From Anaeromassilibacillus senegalensis (GTDB lineage Bacteria > Bacillota > Clostridia > Oscillospirales > Acutalibacteraceae): a DNA stretch of 64,000 nucleotides. The translations under genes were made by a program, and so were the position numbers. The stretch covers positions 310,001-374,000 of the forward strand of contig NZ_JAFBIT010000003.1 of assembly GCF_021531715.1 (NCBI RefSeq). Reading direction: 5' to 3'. The notes beneath the pieces are model-generated. The model saw only the letters and a program-made list of their open reading frames with translations. It was not told where the DNA came from and made no database searches. Numbering within the stretch: the stretch's first letter is position 1; every line of letters starts with the position of its first letter. This document shows, piece after piece, positions 15,893 to 24,250 of this stretch.

Positions 15893-16405
15893 ATGACCAA
15901 TCTGATGAAGATGCGCTTCGGCGATTTTGAATTCCCGGTCAATCCCGCCGAGCTGCAGGTTGAGCTGGCCGCGCTGCTGCGCGAGAGCGTTTCGGCGCAG
16001 GGCGGGACGCAGGTGCAGCCGGTCGGCGTGCGGAAAAAGCGCGTGCGCGGCAAGGGCTTTTTCACCGGCGAAGAGGCAATGGCCGATTATCTGCGGCTGG
16101 AGGGACAGTTCGGTGAGCCGCACACGCTGTTCCTGCCGGGGCGCAGGCCGTTTGAAGCGGTTCTGAGCGAGCTGACGCTTTCGGGCGTGCAGGAAAAAAA
16201 CGTGGTGGCGTACAGCTTCACGTTTGTGGAGACAGCGGGAAAAGCCGAAGGCGTTTCGGGACGGACATATACCGCAAAGGGCGGCGAAAGCCTGTGGGAT
16301 TATGCGTATTTTTCGGGCGTTTCGATCGACCGTCTGGCGGCGGCGAACCGCCACCTTGCGTGTATCGCGTCGCTTGCGCCGGGGGAGAAGGTGTATATCC
16401 CGTGA
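15893..16405 (+). CDS. LysM-containing tail/baseplate protein (XkdP-like)
   Basis: 170 residues, strong GGGGAAGGAG site. The N-terminal 115 residues resemble the hub-associated XkdP/gp53-like proteins of contractile tails (FGDFEFPVNPAEL, then KGFFTGEEAM). The last 45 residues form one LysM domain (TYTAKGGESLWDYAYF ... LAPGEKVYIP). LysM binds peptidoglycan or helps hold the spike, as in T4 gp53 and PBSX XkdP. The stop overlaps the next start by one base. Confidence 0.75.
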   Translation: MTNLMKMRFGDFEFPVNPAELQVELAALLRESVSAQGGTQVQPVGVRKKRVRGKGFFTGEEAMADYLRLEGQFGEPHTLFLPGRRPFEAVLSELTLSGVQEKNVVAYSFTFVETAGKAEGVSGRTYTAKGGESLWDYAYFSGVSIDRLAAANRHLACIASLAPGEKVYIP

Positions 16406-17307
16406 TGCGGTTTGTTTTTCTGTTTGCGGACGGCACGGAAACGGAGCCGAATACGCAGCCGACGCGTGTCTCTCTGCGGCGCGACGCGGATACGCCGGCG
16501 GACAGTCTGGAGCTGACCTTTACGCCGTCCGGGCCGCTCTTTTCAAAAGAGCCGTGCGGCGTGCGGATGGAGCACGGCGGCACGGTGCTGTTTTCGGGCA
16601 TTCTCGACGAGCACAGTGTGCACACAAAAGCCGGCGTGCGCACGGAGTTTTTCTCTCTGCGCAGCCGGGCGGCGGTATTGCTCGACAATGAGGCGATGCC
16701 GGGGCAGCTCCGGATGCCCTCCCTGCGGCTGATCGAGACGCTGTTCCTGCAGCCGTTCGGCCTGCGGGCCGAGGGTGAGGATTTTTCGCCGAAAGCGGGC
16801 GAACTCGTACTGGAAAAGGGCACGAGCTGCTGGCAGGCGGTGTGCAGCTTTGCGGAAACGTTCCTGCACTGCACGCCGCACTGCACGCGTGCGGGCGCGC
16901 TGCGCTTTGCGGACCGCGAGCCGAAAACGCTGCGCCTTTCCGATGTGCGGGAGACGGAGCTTTCGCACCGCCCGTATGCCCGGCTGAGCCGCGTCGTGGT
17001 GCAAAACACGCGCACCGGCGCGTACAGCACCGTGTATGAGAATCCGGCGGCGGCCGGTGTCAGCCGCGTGCGGTATCTTTCGGCGTACGCCAGAACTGCG
17101 CCCAAAACACTGCTTGCGCAGGGCGAGCGTGCGGTCGTGCGGCTGCGCGTGACATGCGGCGGCTTTGTGGATGCGGATCCGGGCGATGTGTGCGGCTTTC
17201 CGGCGTTCGGCGCACCATGTGAAAGAATGCGGCTGGCTGCCCTGCGTTACCGGTACGCAGACGGCGGGGAGGAAACGGAGCTGACCTTTGAGCCGGACAC
17301 AGTATAA
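16405..17307 (+). CDS. Phage tail hub protein, gpD/XkdQ-like
   Basis: 300 residues starting with the TGATG overlap. The beta-rich N-terminus (SLRRDADTPADSLELTFTPSG) and the later SYRVTV-like repeats fit the late control protein D / gp27-like hub family. The C-terminal RYRYADGGEETELTFEPD is characteristic of XkdQ-type hubs. It would form the trimeric base of the baseplate spike. Order LysM protein, hub, spike, gp25, J follows PBSX. Confidence 0.72.
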   Translation: MRFVFLFADGTETEPNTQPTRVSLRRDADTPADSLELTFTPSGPLFSKEPCGVRMEHGGTVLFSGILDEHSVHTKAGVRTEFFSLRSRAAVLLDNEAMPGQLRMPSLRLIETLFLQPFGLRAEGEDFSPKAGELVLEKGTSCWQAVCSFAETFLHCTPHCTRAGALRFADREPKTLRLSDVRETELSHRPYARLSRVVVQNTRTGAYSTVYENPAAAGVSRVRYLSAYARTAPKTLLAQGERAVVRLRVTCGGFVDADPGDVCGFPAFGAPCERMRLAALRYRYADGGEETELTFEPDTV

Positions 17308-17328
17308 AAAATGAGGAGGAAGGAGAGC

Positions 17329-17664
17329 ATGTGGCTTTCAAAACGAACGGCTGAGACACAGACGGTGCAGACGGCGAAGACCGGCGTCGTCACGACGGGC
17401 GGCGGAGAGATCAGCGTGCGCACCGATATGGAGCGCCGCGCGCCGCTTGTCACGGTGCCGTACGGTATGGCCGTGTGCCTGCCGCAGGGGGAAAAGGTCG
17501 TGATGCTGCCGGAAAGCGGCGTGTGCATCGGCGCAGTCAATCAGACGGAGGGGCTTTCACCCGGCGAGGTGCGGCTGTTTTCCGCAGGCGGCGCGGAAAT
17601 TTTGCTGCGGGCGGACGGCACGGTTGTCATCAACGGACAGGTCTTTCCAAAGGCGGAGGCGTAA
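17329..17664 (+). CDS. Baseplate spike protein, gpV-like
   Basis: 111 residues, GGAGGAAGGAG site. The middle (APLVTVPYGMAVCLPQGEKVVML) resembles an OB-fold, and the C-terminal SPGEVRLFSAGGAEILLRADGTVVING is the typical gpV/gp45-type beta-helix tip of contractile phage spikes. It is short compared with P2 gpV, lacking an extended tip. It sits between hub and gp25-like genes. Confidence 0.75.
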   Translation: MWLSKRTAETQTVQTAKTGVVTTGGGEISVRTDMERRAPLVTVPYGMAVCLPQGEKVVMLPESGVCIGAVNQTEGLSPGEVRLFSAGGAEILLRADGTVVINGQVFPKAEA

Positions 17665-17665
17665 T

Positions 17666-18016
17666 ATGGATGTAAGGCTAGAAAACGGTGTGATCCGCCA
17701 GAACGGGCTCGGCCTGCCGGAAACAGCGGACGGTTTGGACGCGCTTTTGCAGCGCGCGTACATCCGGCTGAACGCGGTGCGCGGCAGCTTTCCGTACGAT
17801 CGCGCGCTCGGCAGCCGTATTCCGCAGATGGCGGTAACCGCCGAGCACGCGGCGGAGCAGGCGCTCGGCTTTGCGCGCGAGGCACTGCTCGGGTGTGCGG
17901 AGATCACGGCGGAGCGCGCGGAAATACACGGGAATACGGTGACGGTGTACCTTGCGACGCCGCTCGGCACAGGCTATGTCACGGTGAAAAAGGAGGAGAC
18001 AGGCGATGGAATTTGA
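17666..18016 (+). CDS. Baseplate protein, gp25/XkdS-like (DUF2634)
   Basis: 116 residues. The pattern ENGVIRQNGLGLPETADGLDALLQRAYIRL, then FPYDRALGSRIPQM, matches the gp25-like wedge proteins that nucleate the sheath in contractile tails. It overlaps the J gene by 11 bases. A gp25-like wedge without any sheath gene in the cassette is notable. Confidence 0.75.
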   Translation: MDVRLENGVIRQNGLGLPETADGLDALLQRAYIRLNAVRGSFPYDRALGSRIPQMAVTAEHAAEQALGFAREALLGCAEITAERAEIHGNTVTVYLATPLGTGYVTVKKEETGDGI

Positions 18017-19064
18017 GGAGCTTTACGCGCGCATGGCGCAGAAATACGAAGCGCTTGCAGGCTTTGCACCGGACGACGCTTCGGATGCGGGCATTCGCCT
18101 GCGCGTGCTTGCGGGGGAGATTTATTCGGCGCTCTGCGCGCTTGAAACGGTGCGCGATGCGTCGTTTCCGCAGACGGCTGTGGGCGAAGCGCTCGACCTG
18201 CACGCCGGGCAGCGCGGCCTTACGCGCAGGCCCGCCGTGCGCGCCAAGGGAACGCTGACCTTTTCCCGCGGCACGGCGCTGAGCTACGACGCGGAGATCC
18301 CGAAGGGGACAGTCTGTGCGTCGTCCGGCGCGGCGGCAGAATTTGAAACGACACAGGCCGTGGTACTCCCGGCAGGTCAGCTTTCCGTGACGGCGGAGGC
18401 GCAGGCGGTTGCGGGCGGCAAAGCGTACAATGCGGCGGTGCATACGGTGGATACGCTCGTCACGCCGCCCGCGGGCATTGAAAGCGTGCTGAACGAGACG
18501 CCGTTTACGGGCGGTCTGGACGCGGAGGGCGACGAAGCGCTGCGGGAGCGTCTGCTGGCGCATTACAGCGTACTGCCGAACGGCGCGAACGGCGAGACAT
18601 ACCGCCGGGCGGCGCTGCAGGTTCCGGGCGTTGGGAGCGTCAACGTCGTACCGCGCGCGAACGGCATCGGTACGGTGGCCGTTTACCTGTACGGCGAGGG
18701 CGAGGCGGCTTCGGCGGAGGTCGTCGCGGCGGTGCAGGCGGCGCTCGACGCGCTGCGTGAGATCAACGTGGATGTGACCGTTGCGGCGGCGGAGCCCGTC
18801 ACAAAGCGCGTCACGATGTATCTCGTGCCGAAGGACGGCTGCGGCTTTGAGGACGCAAAGGCCGTCTGCGAGGAAGCGGTGCGCGCATATTTTGCCTCGC
18901 TGTCTGTCGGCGCGCCGTTTGTGACGGCGGCAATAACGGCAGCGATCATGCAGACCGGCGCGGTGAAAAACTGCACACTGCCCGCGAGCGTCGTCGATTA
19001 CGGCACGGCGGCGAATCAGATCGTCGTGCCGGGCGAGATCACGGCGCTCAAAGCGCAGGCGTAA
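18006..19064 (+). CDS. Baseplate J-like protein (XkdT)
   Basis: 352 residues, normal for gpJ/gp6-like wedge proteins. Typical segments include SFPQTAVGEALDLHAGQRGL, RGTALSYDAEIPKGTVCASS, FTGGLDAEGDEALRERLLAHY and VPGVGSVNVVPRANGIGTVAVYL. It forms the baseplate periphery and carries the fibre. Intact, in the usual order after the gp25-like gene. Confidence 0.9.
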   Translation: MEFEELYARMAQKYEALAGFAPDDASDAGIRLRVLAGEIYSALCALETVRDASFPQTAVGEALDLHAGQRGLTRRPAVRAKGTLTFSRGTALSYDAEIPKGTVCASSGAAAEFETTQAVVLPAGQLSVTAEAQAVAGGKAYNAAVHTVDTLVTPPAGIESVLNETPFTGGLDAEGDEALRERLLAHYSVLPNGANGETYRRAALQVPGVGSVNVVPRANGIGTVAVYLYGEGEAASAEVVAAVQAALDALREINVDVTVAAAEPVTKRVTMYLVPKDGCGFEDAKAVCEEAVRAYFASLSVGAPFVTAAITAAIMQTGAVKNCTLPASVVDYGTAANQIVVPGEITALKAQA

Positions 19065-19076
19065 GGAGGTGCGTAC

Positions 19077-19631
19077 ATGACGGACGCGGAAAAGCGGATG
19101 CGGCGCATTCTGACGCAAACCGGCCTGTACTCGGGCGAGGATAAGATCTTCTCCGCAGAAGTGGCGGCATATGGCGTGGGGTTCGACATTTTTGCTAAAG
19201 AGCTGGAGCGCCTGCGGCGCAATCTCTTCGTGCAGACGGCAGACGCGCAGGGCCTTGCGCGGTTTGAAGGGCTGTTTCGGATCCGGCCGTCCTCGGACAG
19301 TGCGGAGAACCGCCGTGCGATGCTTTTGCGGCGCGGCGGCATAACGCCGGCAGATCACACGAAGGCGGCGCTCGAGGAGCAGTTGCTTGCCGCCGGCATC
19401 CGGGGCGGCATTGTGGAAAATTATGAAGGCGGCCTGCTCGTCAATGTGCAGGAGGTGCTCGGCATTTCGGAGACGACGGCGGAGAGCGAGGCGCGCACGT
19501 TTATGCCCGCGCATCTGCCGTGTGCATTCGATTTCGGCAGCAACACGTGGGACGCGGCCGATGAAGCCGGGCTGACGTTCGACGAAATGGACGCGAAAAA
19601 CTACACATGGGCGCAGATCGACAGCCTGTAA
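19077..19631 (+). CDS. Baseplate/tail protein, XkdU-like (DUF2313)
   Basis: 184 residues behind AAGGAGG. Contains the YmfQ/XkdU-like N-terminus (DAEKRMRRILTQTGLYSGEDKIFSAEVAAYGVGFDIFAKEL) and the C-terminal MPAHLPCAFDFGSNTWDAADEAGLTF pattern. Family members (gpI-like) connect the J wedge to tail fibres. Confidence 0.78.
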   Translation: MTDAEKRMRRILTQTGLYSGEDKIFSAEVAAYGVGFDIFAKELERLRRNLFVQTADAQGLARFEGLFRIRPSSDSAENRRAMLLRRGGITPADHTKAALEEQLLAAGIRGGIVENYEGGLLVNVQEVLGISETTAESEARTFMPAHLPCAFDFGSNTWDAADEAGLTFDEMDAKNYTWAQIDSL

Positions 19632-19649
19632 CGGAAGGGACGATGCAAA

Positions 19650-20117
19650 TTGGCAGCAAGTGAAAAGACAGAGGTGCTCGGGCTTTCGCTCTGGGCAGGG
19701 ACGGACAAGCCGCGCCGCGCGGATTTCGTGGCGGACAACAGCGCGCTCGAAACGCTCGTCGGCGGGCATCTGCAGAACGCAGATCTCCACCTGGATGATG
19801 CGCGCCGCGCGCGGGTGGACACGCCCGTGGAGGTGCGCACATATACGGGAACGGGCGCGGTATCGCGCTCGCTCGTATTCGATTTCAGCCCGTCGGCGGT
19901 GATCGTGTTTGCGATTGGCAAGGGCGCTTCGGAGTATACGGGCGCCTATACGAAGCATTATGCGGGCTTTTCCGCGGGTGGGCAGCACAGCCTCGGCGTT
20001 GCGCTGAGTACCGTGCAGGTGCGCGTGTCGCAGACGCAGACGGAGCCCGAAACGGGCGGCAGCATGGCGGCGCTCAATGAGACCGGCGTGACCTACGCGG
20101 TTCTGGCGTTTCGCTGA
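19650..20117 (+). CDS. Short tail-fibre-like protein, last gene of the cassette
   Basis: 155 residues from a TTG start with GGAAGGGA 9 bases upstream. The beginning (LGLSLWAGTDKPRRADFVADNSALE) is the phage fibre N-terminal pattern often seen after DUF2313 genes. The remainder is a short beta-rich tip with a Gly-rich centre. It is far shorter than usual fibres. Its last 62 coding bases, stop codon and 13 bases beyond are repeated at 38353-38430, marking the island junction. Confidence 0.6.
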   Translation: MAASEKTEVLGLSLWAGTDKPRRADFVADNSALETLVGGHLQNADLHLDDARRARVDTPVEVRTYTGTGAVSRSLVFDFSPSAVIVFAIGKGASEYTGAYTKHYAGFSAGGQHSLGVALSTVQVRVSQTQTEPETGGSMAALNETGVTYAVLAFR

Positions 20118-20130
20118 AGCAGATAAAAAG
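20053..20130 (+). repeat. 78-bp direct repeat, left copy (island boundary)
   Basis: Identical to 38353-38430 except at one base (T at 20111, C at 38411); the spacing is exactly 18300 bp. It comprises the 3' end and stop of the fibre-like gene plus 13 bases. It resembles an attachment-site or homologous-recombination duplication, not a transposon target duplication, which would be far shorter. Confidence 0.9.
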
Positions 20131-20525
20131 TTCGCTTATTCAGCGGACCTTGAACAGCCCCAGCTTGTGCGGACAACAACAAACTGGGGCTGTCTACGAT
20201 GCAATAGCGGGTATCTGGCTTAAAACTGGATATCCGTTATTTGCGTTTGCAGATAAAAGTGAGAACAGAAAAGAGAACAATATCGCGTAAACGTTCAGGG
20301 CATATCCGTGTTAACGGTCGTGATCAGAATGGAACCGCCAGTTTATCACCTTGCGAGGAATCAGTCTTTTGAAAAGATATGTATATGGACAAGCTGTCTA
20401 GCAAGAATTTGTTAGGCATATTTCTCAGACGCTCCGTCGTGTGTAAACATGGTTAGATCCAGTCACCCATGTCTTGCTGTCTTCTTTTGCGTATTACACT
20501 GATAAAATTCTTTAGAGACATTAAC
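20131..20525. other. 395-bp non-coding left edge of the island
   Basis: No convincing gene. An inverted repeat ACAGCCCCAG/CTGGGGCTGT (20154-20163 with 20184-20193) has a 20-base loop and no T-tract. Short open stretches without ribosome sites may be relics of a removed gene; I recognise none. Base composition falls from GC-rich to AT-rich through this stretch. Confidence 0.6.
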
Positions 20526-21635
20526 TTATCTGTTCCTGCTCAATTCCCTTTCAGCGACCTCTAGTGCAGAAGCCAAAACTGTATCCATATCGTAATAACG
20601 GTATTCTCCTAGTCTCCCTCCGAAAATCGTTTTAGTTTCAAGATTTGCAAGCGTTTTATATTTTTCATAAAGAGCCATATTGATTTGATCGTTGACTGGG
20701 TAATAAGGTTCAATACCCGGTTGCCATTCCAAGCTGTATTCACGGGAGATAACAGTTTGACACTGTGTTCCGAACTCAAACCACTTGTGTTCGATAATCC
20801 GTGTATAAGGCGTTTCACAATCCGTGTAGTTGACCACTGCGTTTCCTTGAAAATTAGGCATATTTAGAAGTTCAGTTTCGAATTGTAGAGAGCGATAACT
20901 GAGATATCCATAGCAGAAGTCGAAATAGGCATCAATGGAACCAGTGTAAACAACTTTGTTTGCGATTTTGTTCCAATAATCGCGCTCATTCAAATAATCT
21001 TTGTTTAACTGAACCTCTATGCCACTGAGCATGTTTTCTATCATTTTAGTATAGCCACCAATAGGAATACCTTGAAAGCGTGCATTGAAGTAATTGTTGT
21101 CAAAAGCAAAACGTACCGGCAAACGTTGAATGATGAAAGCCGGTAGTTGGTTGCAGGGGCGGCCCCATTGCTTCTCCGTATATCCCTTAATAAGCTTTTC
21201 GTAAATGTCCGTGCCGACTAGAGAAATTGCTTGTTCCTCCAGGTTTTTTGGATCTGTGATGCCCGCAGCTTTACGTTGTTCTATCACTTTTTGCTCAGCT
21301 TCTTGTGGTGTAATCGTACCCCACATTTGATTGAAGGTGTACATATTGAAGGGTAAAGAATAAATTTTACCGTGATAATTGGCAATGGGTGAATTTGTAT
21401 ATCGGTTAAACTCTGCAAATTGATTTACATAATCCCAAATGAGATGATTATTCGTATGAAAGATATGAGCACCGTATCGATGGACTTGTATACCCGCTAT
21501 TTCTTCTGTGTAGACATTGCCTCCAATGTGGTCTCGTTTATCAATAGCCAGAACTTTTTTTCCTGCTGCTTTTGCCTGTTGTGCGAAGGCAGCACCGAAT
21601 AACCCCGTACCCACTACTAAATAATCGTAACGCAT
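20526..21635 (-). CDS. glf: UDP-galactopyranose mutase
   Basis: Flavoenzyme converting UDP-galactopyranose to UDP-galactofuranose in the cytoplasm; 369 residues, normal length. N-terminal FAD motif VVGTGLFGAAFAQ, then DKRDHIGGNVYTEE, YGAHIFHT and FNMYTFNQMWG are diagnostic. The C-terminal FGGRLGEYRYYDMDTVLASA holds the second conserved arginine region. The ATG at 21635 follows GAAAGGAAAG and the promoter at 21718-21746. It is divergent from the polysaccharide operon and supplies a Galf donor for it. Its codon use is AT-rich like the island. Confidence 0.96.
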   Translation of the reverse strand: MRYDYLVVGTGLFGAAFAQQAKAAGKKVLAIDKRDHIGGNVYTEEIAGIQVHRYGAHIFHTNNHLIWDYVNQFAEFNRYTNSPIANYHGKIYSLPFNMYTFNQMWGTITPQEAEQKVIEQRKAAGITDPKNLEEQAISLVGTDIYEKLIKGYTEKQWGRPCNQLPAFIIQRLPVRFAFDNNYFNARFQGIPIGGYTKMIENMLSGIEVQLNKDYLNERDYWNKIANKVVYTGSIDAYFDFCYGYLSYRSLQFETELLNMPNFQGNAVVNYTDCETPYTRIIEHKWFEFGTQCQTVISREYSLEWQPGIEPYYPVNDQINMALYEKYKTLANLETKTIFGGRLGEYRYYDMDTVLASALEVAERELSRNR

Positions 21636-21717
21636 AATTGCTTTCCTTTCCGATCCGAGTATCGGCGGACCACAATAAATAAATTTGGAAATCTTTTGAA
21701 GTAGTTTTCTTAAACTC

Positions 21718-21746
21718 AGTATACCATATAAGTTCTGCTTTGTCAC
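21718..21746 (-). promoter_or_regulatory. Promoter of glf
   Basis: Minus strand: -35 GTGACA (21746-21741), 17-base spacer, -10 TATACT (21723-21718), about 83 bases before the glf start. Confidence 0.65.
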
Positions 21747-21894
21747 GGAAGTTTGTGTGGTTCGGCAAAATTTACATAAATCGATTAATATACAATAATA
21801 CCAAATATCGGATACATAACAACAGAAAGAACTACAAAGCTATAAGTCTTAAGTAGAAAATTACTGGAAAGAAACGTTTTTATACATGCAAATG

Positions 21895-21923
21895 TTGAAA
21901 AATGTAGGACTTTATGTTATAAT
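21895..21923 (+). promoter_or_regulatory. Main promoter of the polysaccharide operon
   Basis: -35 TTGAAA (21895-21900), 17-base spacer, -10 TATAAT (21918-21923). The leader of about 60 bases runs to the sugar-phosphate transferase gene. From there to 34061 the genes overlap or are closely spaced, so one transcript could cover all eleven. Confidence 0.75.
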
Positions 21924-21989
21924 CACTAAATAAAGTGAGATTGCTATGTTTTTGAATAAGAGGAGTCAGAACGGATAAGGACGAGAGAA

Positions 21990-23393
21990 ATGGAAAAGAG
22001 AGAACAATATAAGCGATTGATTATGGGCTTTTGCTCTGCTGTGATCCTTTTTTTGCTTACAATAATATTTGCTTATGTTTGGTATCATAATTATGCAGGT
22101 AATTCCGCAGTGCTGCTGAAGATTTTTTGGCGCAGAGGTAATTATGTAGTCATTATTCTGTATGCGCTGATGCTTTTTCTGTTTTACAGACTATATGGTG
22201 GCTTTAAGGTTGGCTATCTTCGGGTGTTTGAAGTGCTGTATTCGCAGATTCTTTCGGTGCTTTGTGTCAATGCCGTTACATATTTGCAGCTTTGTTTGAT
22301 TGGCCACTGGCGTTTCCTGTCACATATTGGGCCGATTCTTGCCATGACGGGAGTGGATCTTGCCGTGGTGGTTGTCTGGGTATTTCTTACCCGTTGGGTC
22401 TATCTGAAAATCTATCCACCGCGTAAATTGCTGCTGATTTACGGCAACTATAACCCGGATGAGCTGATCCGCAAAATTGGTACCCGTGAGGATAAATATG
22501 CAATTCAGGAGAAAATCTCCTTTGAAGAGGATATGGATATTTTGAAGGAGAAAATTTTGCAGTATCGCGGTGTCGTTATGACGGATATTCCATCTAGTGT
22601 CCGGAATATGATCCTTAAATTTTGCTTTGATCAAAATATCCGTTGCTATTCTGTGCCCAAAATTTCGGATATTATGATTATGAGTTCGCAAAACATCCAT
22701 TTGTTTAATACATCTCTACTGCTATTCAGAAACAGAGGATTAACGATTGAGCAGCAGATTTTAAAGCGGCTCTTTGATATTGTGGTGTCGCTGATTGCTA
22801 TTGTAATTGCCAGTCCGTTTATGCTAATTATTGCAGCCAGCATCAAGTTGTGCGATCACGGCCCTGTGTTTTTTAAGCAAGATCGTTTGACGCAAGATGG
22901 AAGAGTGTTCAAGGTTATAAAATTCAGAAGTATGCGGGTTGAGACTGAAAAGGCGGAGTATCACTTGACCAGAAAACATGATGAACGGGTTACCCCCGTT
23001 GGCAAAGTGATCCGTAATATTCATTTTGATGAACTGCCGCAGCTTTTCAATATTCTAAAAGGTGACATGTCCCTTGTTGGTCCCCGTCCTGAGTGTCCGA
23101 AGACGGCGGAGGAATATCAAGAGATTATTCCGGAATTCAATTTTCGACTGAAAGTTAAAGCAGGTCTGACTGGTTATGCGCAGGTGTACGGCAAGTACAA
23201 TACCACGCCGTATGATAAATTGAAACTGGATCTTATTTACATCGAAAACTACTCATTCCTTCTGGATATCAAGCTGATCCTGCTGACTTTCAAAATTCTG
23301 TTCCAGAAAGAAAACACCGAGGGGGTTGAATCTTGGCAGACCACAGCGGTGAAAGAAAACAAGATAAAGAAAGACGAAAAAAACAATGGATGA
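21990..23393 (+). CDS. Polyprenyl-phosphate sugar phosphotransferase (initiating transferase)
   Basis: 467 residues. The N-terminal half has several hydrophobic helices (about 12-130), a soluble middle follows, and the C-terminal bacterial sugar transferase domain starts at about residue 255 with KRLFDIVVSLIAIVIASPF. Signature blocks FFKQDRLTQDGRVFKVIKFRSM, DELPQLFNILKGDMSLVGPRPE and GLTGYAQVYGKYNT are intact. It transfers a sugar-1-phosphate to undecaprenyl phosphate at the membrane, starting the repeat unit. WbaP/Cps2E-like; the sugar (Glc, Gal or other) cannot be read from sequence. The stop overlaps the next start by 8 bases. Confidence 0.92.
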   Translation: MEKREQYKRLIMGFCSAVILFLLTIIFAYVWYHNYAGNSAVLLKIFWRRGNYVVIILYALMLFLFYRLYGGFKVGYLRVFEVLYSQILSVLCVNAVTYLQLCLIGHWRFLSHIGPILAMTGVDLAVVVVWVFLTRWVYLKIYPPRKLLLIYGNYNPDELIRKIGTREDKYAIQEKISFEEDMDILKEKILQYRGVVMTDIPSSVRNMILKFCFDQNIRCYSVPKISDIMIMSSQNIHLFNTSLLLFRNRGLTIEQQILKRLFDIVVSLIAIVIASPFMLIIAASIKLCDHGPVFFKQDRLTQDGRVFKVIKFRSMRVETEKAEYHLTRKHDERVTPVGKVIRNIHFDELPQLFNILKGDMSLVGPRPECPKTAEEYQEIIPEFNFRLKVKAGLTGYAQVYGKYNTTPYDKLKLDLIYIENYSFLLDIKLILLTFKILFQKENTEGVESWQTTAVKENKIKKDEKNNG

Positions 23394-24150
23394 TGTTGCA
23401 GCGAAGCCGCTGATATCCGTTATCATACCGGCTTATAACTGTGCGCAATATATTGCGCAGGCTATTGATTCCGCTCTGATGCAGGATGTACCGTTGGAGA
23501 TTCTTGTAATTAACGATCAGTCCCCTGACGAGCTGGATGAGGTTATGCGATCGTATGAAGATGAGCCGTGTGTGCGTTACTTGCGGAACAGGGAAAACCT
23601 TGGAGCGGCAGAAACCAGAAATAAAGGTGTTCTGCTGGCAGAAGGAAAGTATGTAGCTTTTCTTGATGCCGATGATGTGTGGGTACCGGGAAAGCTGAAA
23701 AAGCAGTTGGATTTGATAGAAGAAAATAGAACGGTTTTGTGCTGTACAGCACGTGAGCTTATAACGTCGTATGGAAAAAGCACTGGACGTGTATTTCATG
23801 TGAAGCGTGAGATTTCTTATAGAGAACTCTTGAAGCATAATAGTATCTGCTGCTCATCCGTGCTGATTAGAACCGAAGTTGCCAAGGCGTTTCCTATGCA
23901 CCATGCTGACAGCCACGAAGATTATATTATGTGGCTGGAAATCCTCCAGAAATATGGGAAGGTTAGTGGTATTGATGAGCCGTTGGTGCGTTACCGTTTT
24001 AGTAACACAGGAAAGTCAGGAAATAAGCTTAAATCCGCAAGTATGACTTTTAAAGTGTATCGCTATATGAGATTTGGTATAGTGAAGTCTGTCTGCTGCT
24101 TTATATGCTATGCACTGAACGGTGTATGGAAATATTTCCTGCAAAAGTGA
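23386..24150 (+). CDS. Family 2 glycosyltransferase
   Basis: 254 residues, GT-A fold. PLISVIIPAYNCAQYIAQAIDSAL opens the nucleotide-sugar domain; VINDQSPDEL and the metal-binding FLDADDVW follow. No transmembrane helix apart from a weakly hydrophobic C-terminus. Adds one sugar to the lipid-linked unit at the cytoplasmic face. Donor and linkage unknown. Confidence 0.88.
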   Translation: MDDVAAKPLISVIIPAYNCAQYIAQAIDSALMQDVPLEILVINDQSPDELDEVMRSYEDEPCVRYLRNRENLGAAETRNKGVLLAEGKYVAFLDADDVWVPGKLKKQLDLIEENRTVLCCTARELITSYGKSTGRVFHVKREISYRELLKHNSICCSSVLIRTEVAKAFPMHHADSHEDYIMWLEILQKYGKVSGIDEPLVRYRFSNTGKSGNKLKSASMTFKVYRYMRFGIVKSVCCFICYALNGVWKYFLQK

Positions 24151-24250
24151 AATTAGCTTACTTTTGTGCGATATAAAAGTTTTCGAAGATGTAGAAAAAA
24201 GGTTGATTGAAATGCGAAGACATTATGTCCAGTTATGGATTATTTGAAAT

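Noticed and set aside
17979-19988. 669-codon minus-strand frame across the baseplate genes
   Set aside because: Shadow of four phage genes that carry recognisable motifs; Arg/His/Ala-rich translation is typical for the antisense frame of high-GC genes.
20131-20525. Search for an integrase or transposase relic at the left island edge
   Set aside because: Six-frame reading shows short pieces without recognisable motifs, so no mobile gene is claimed.
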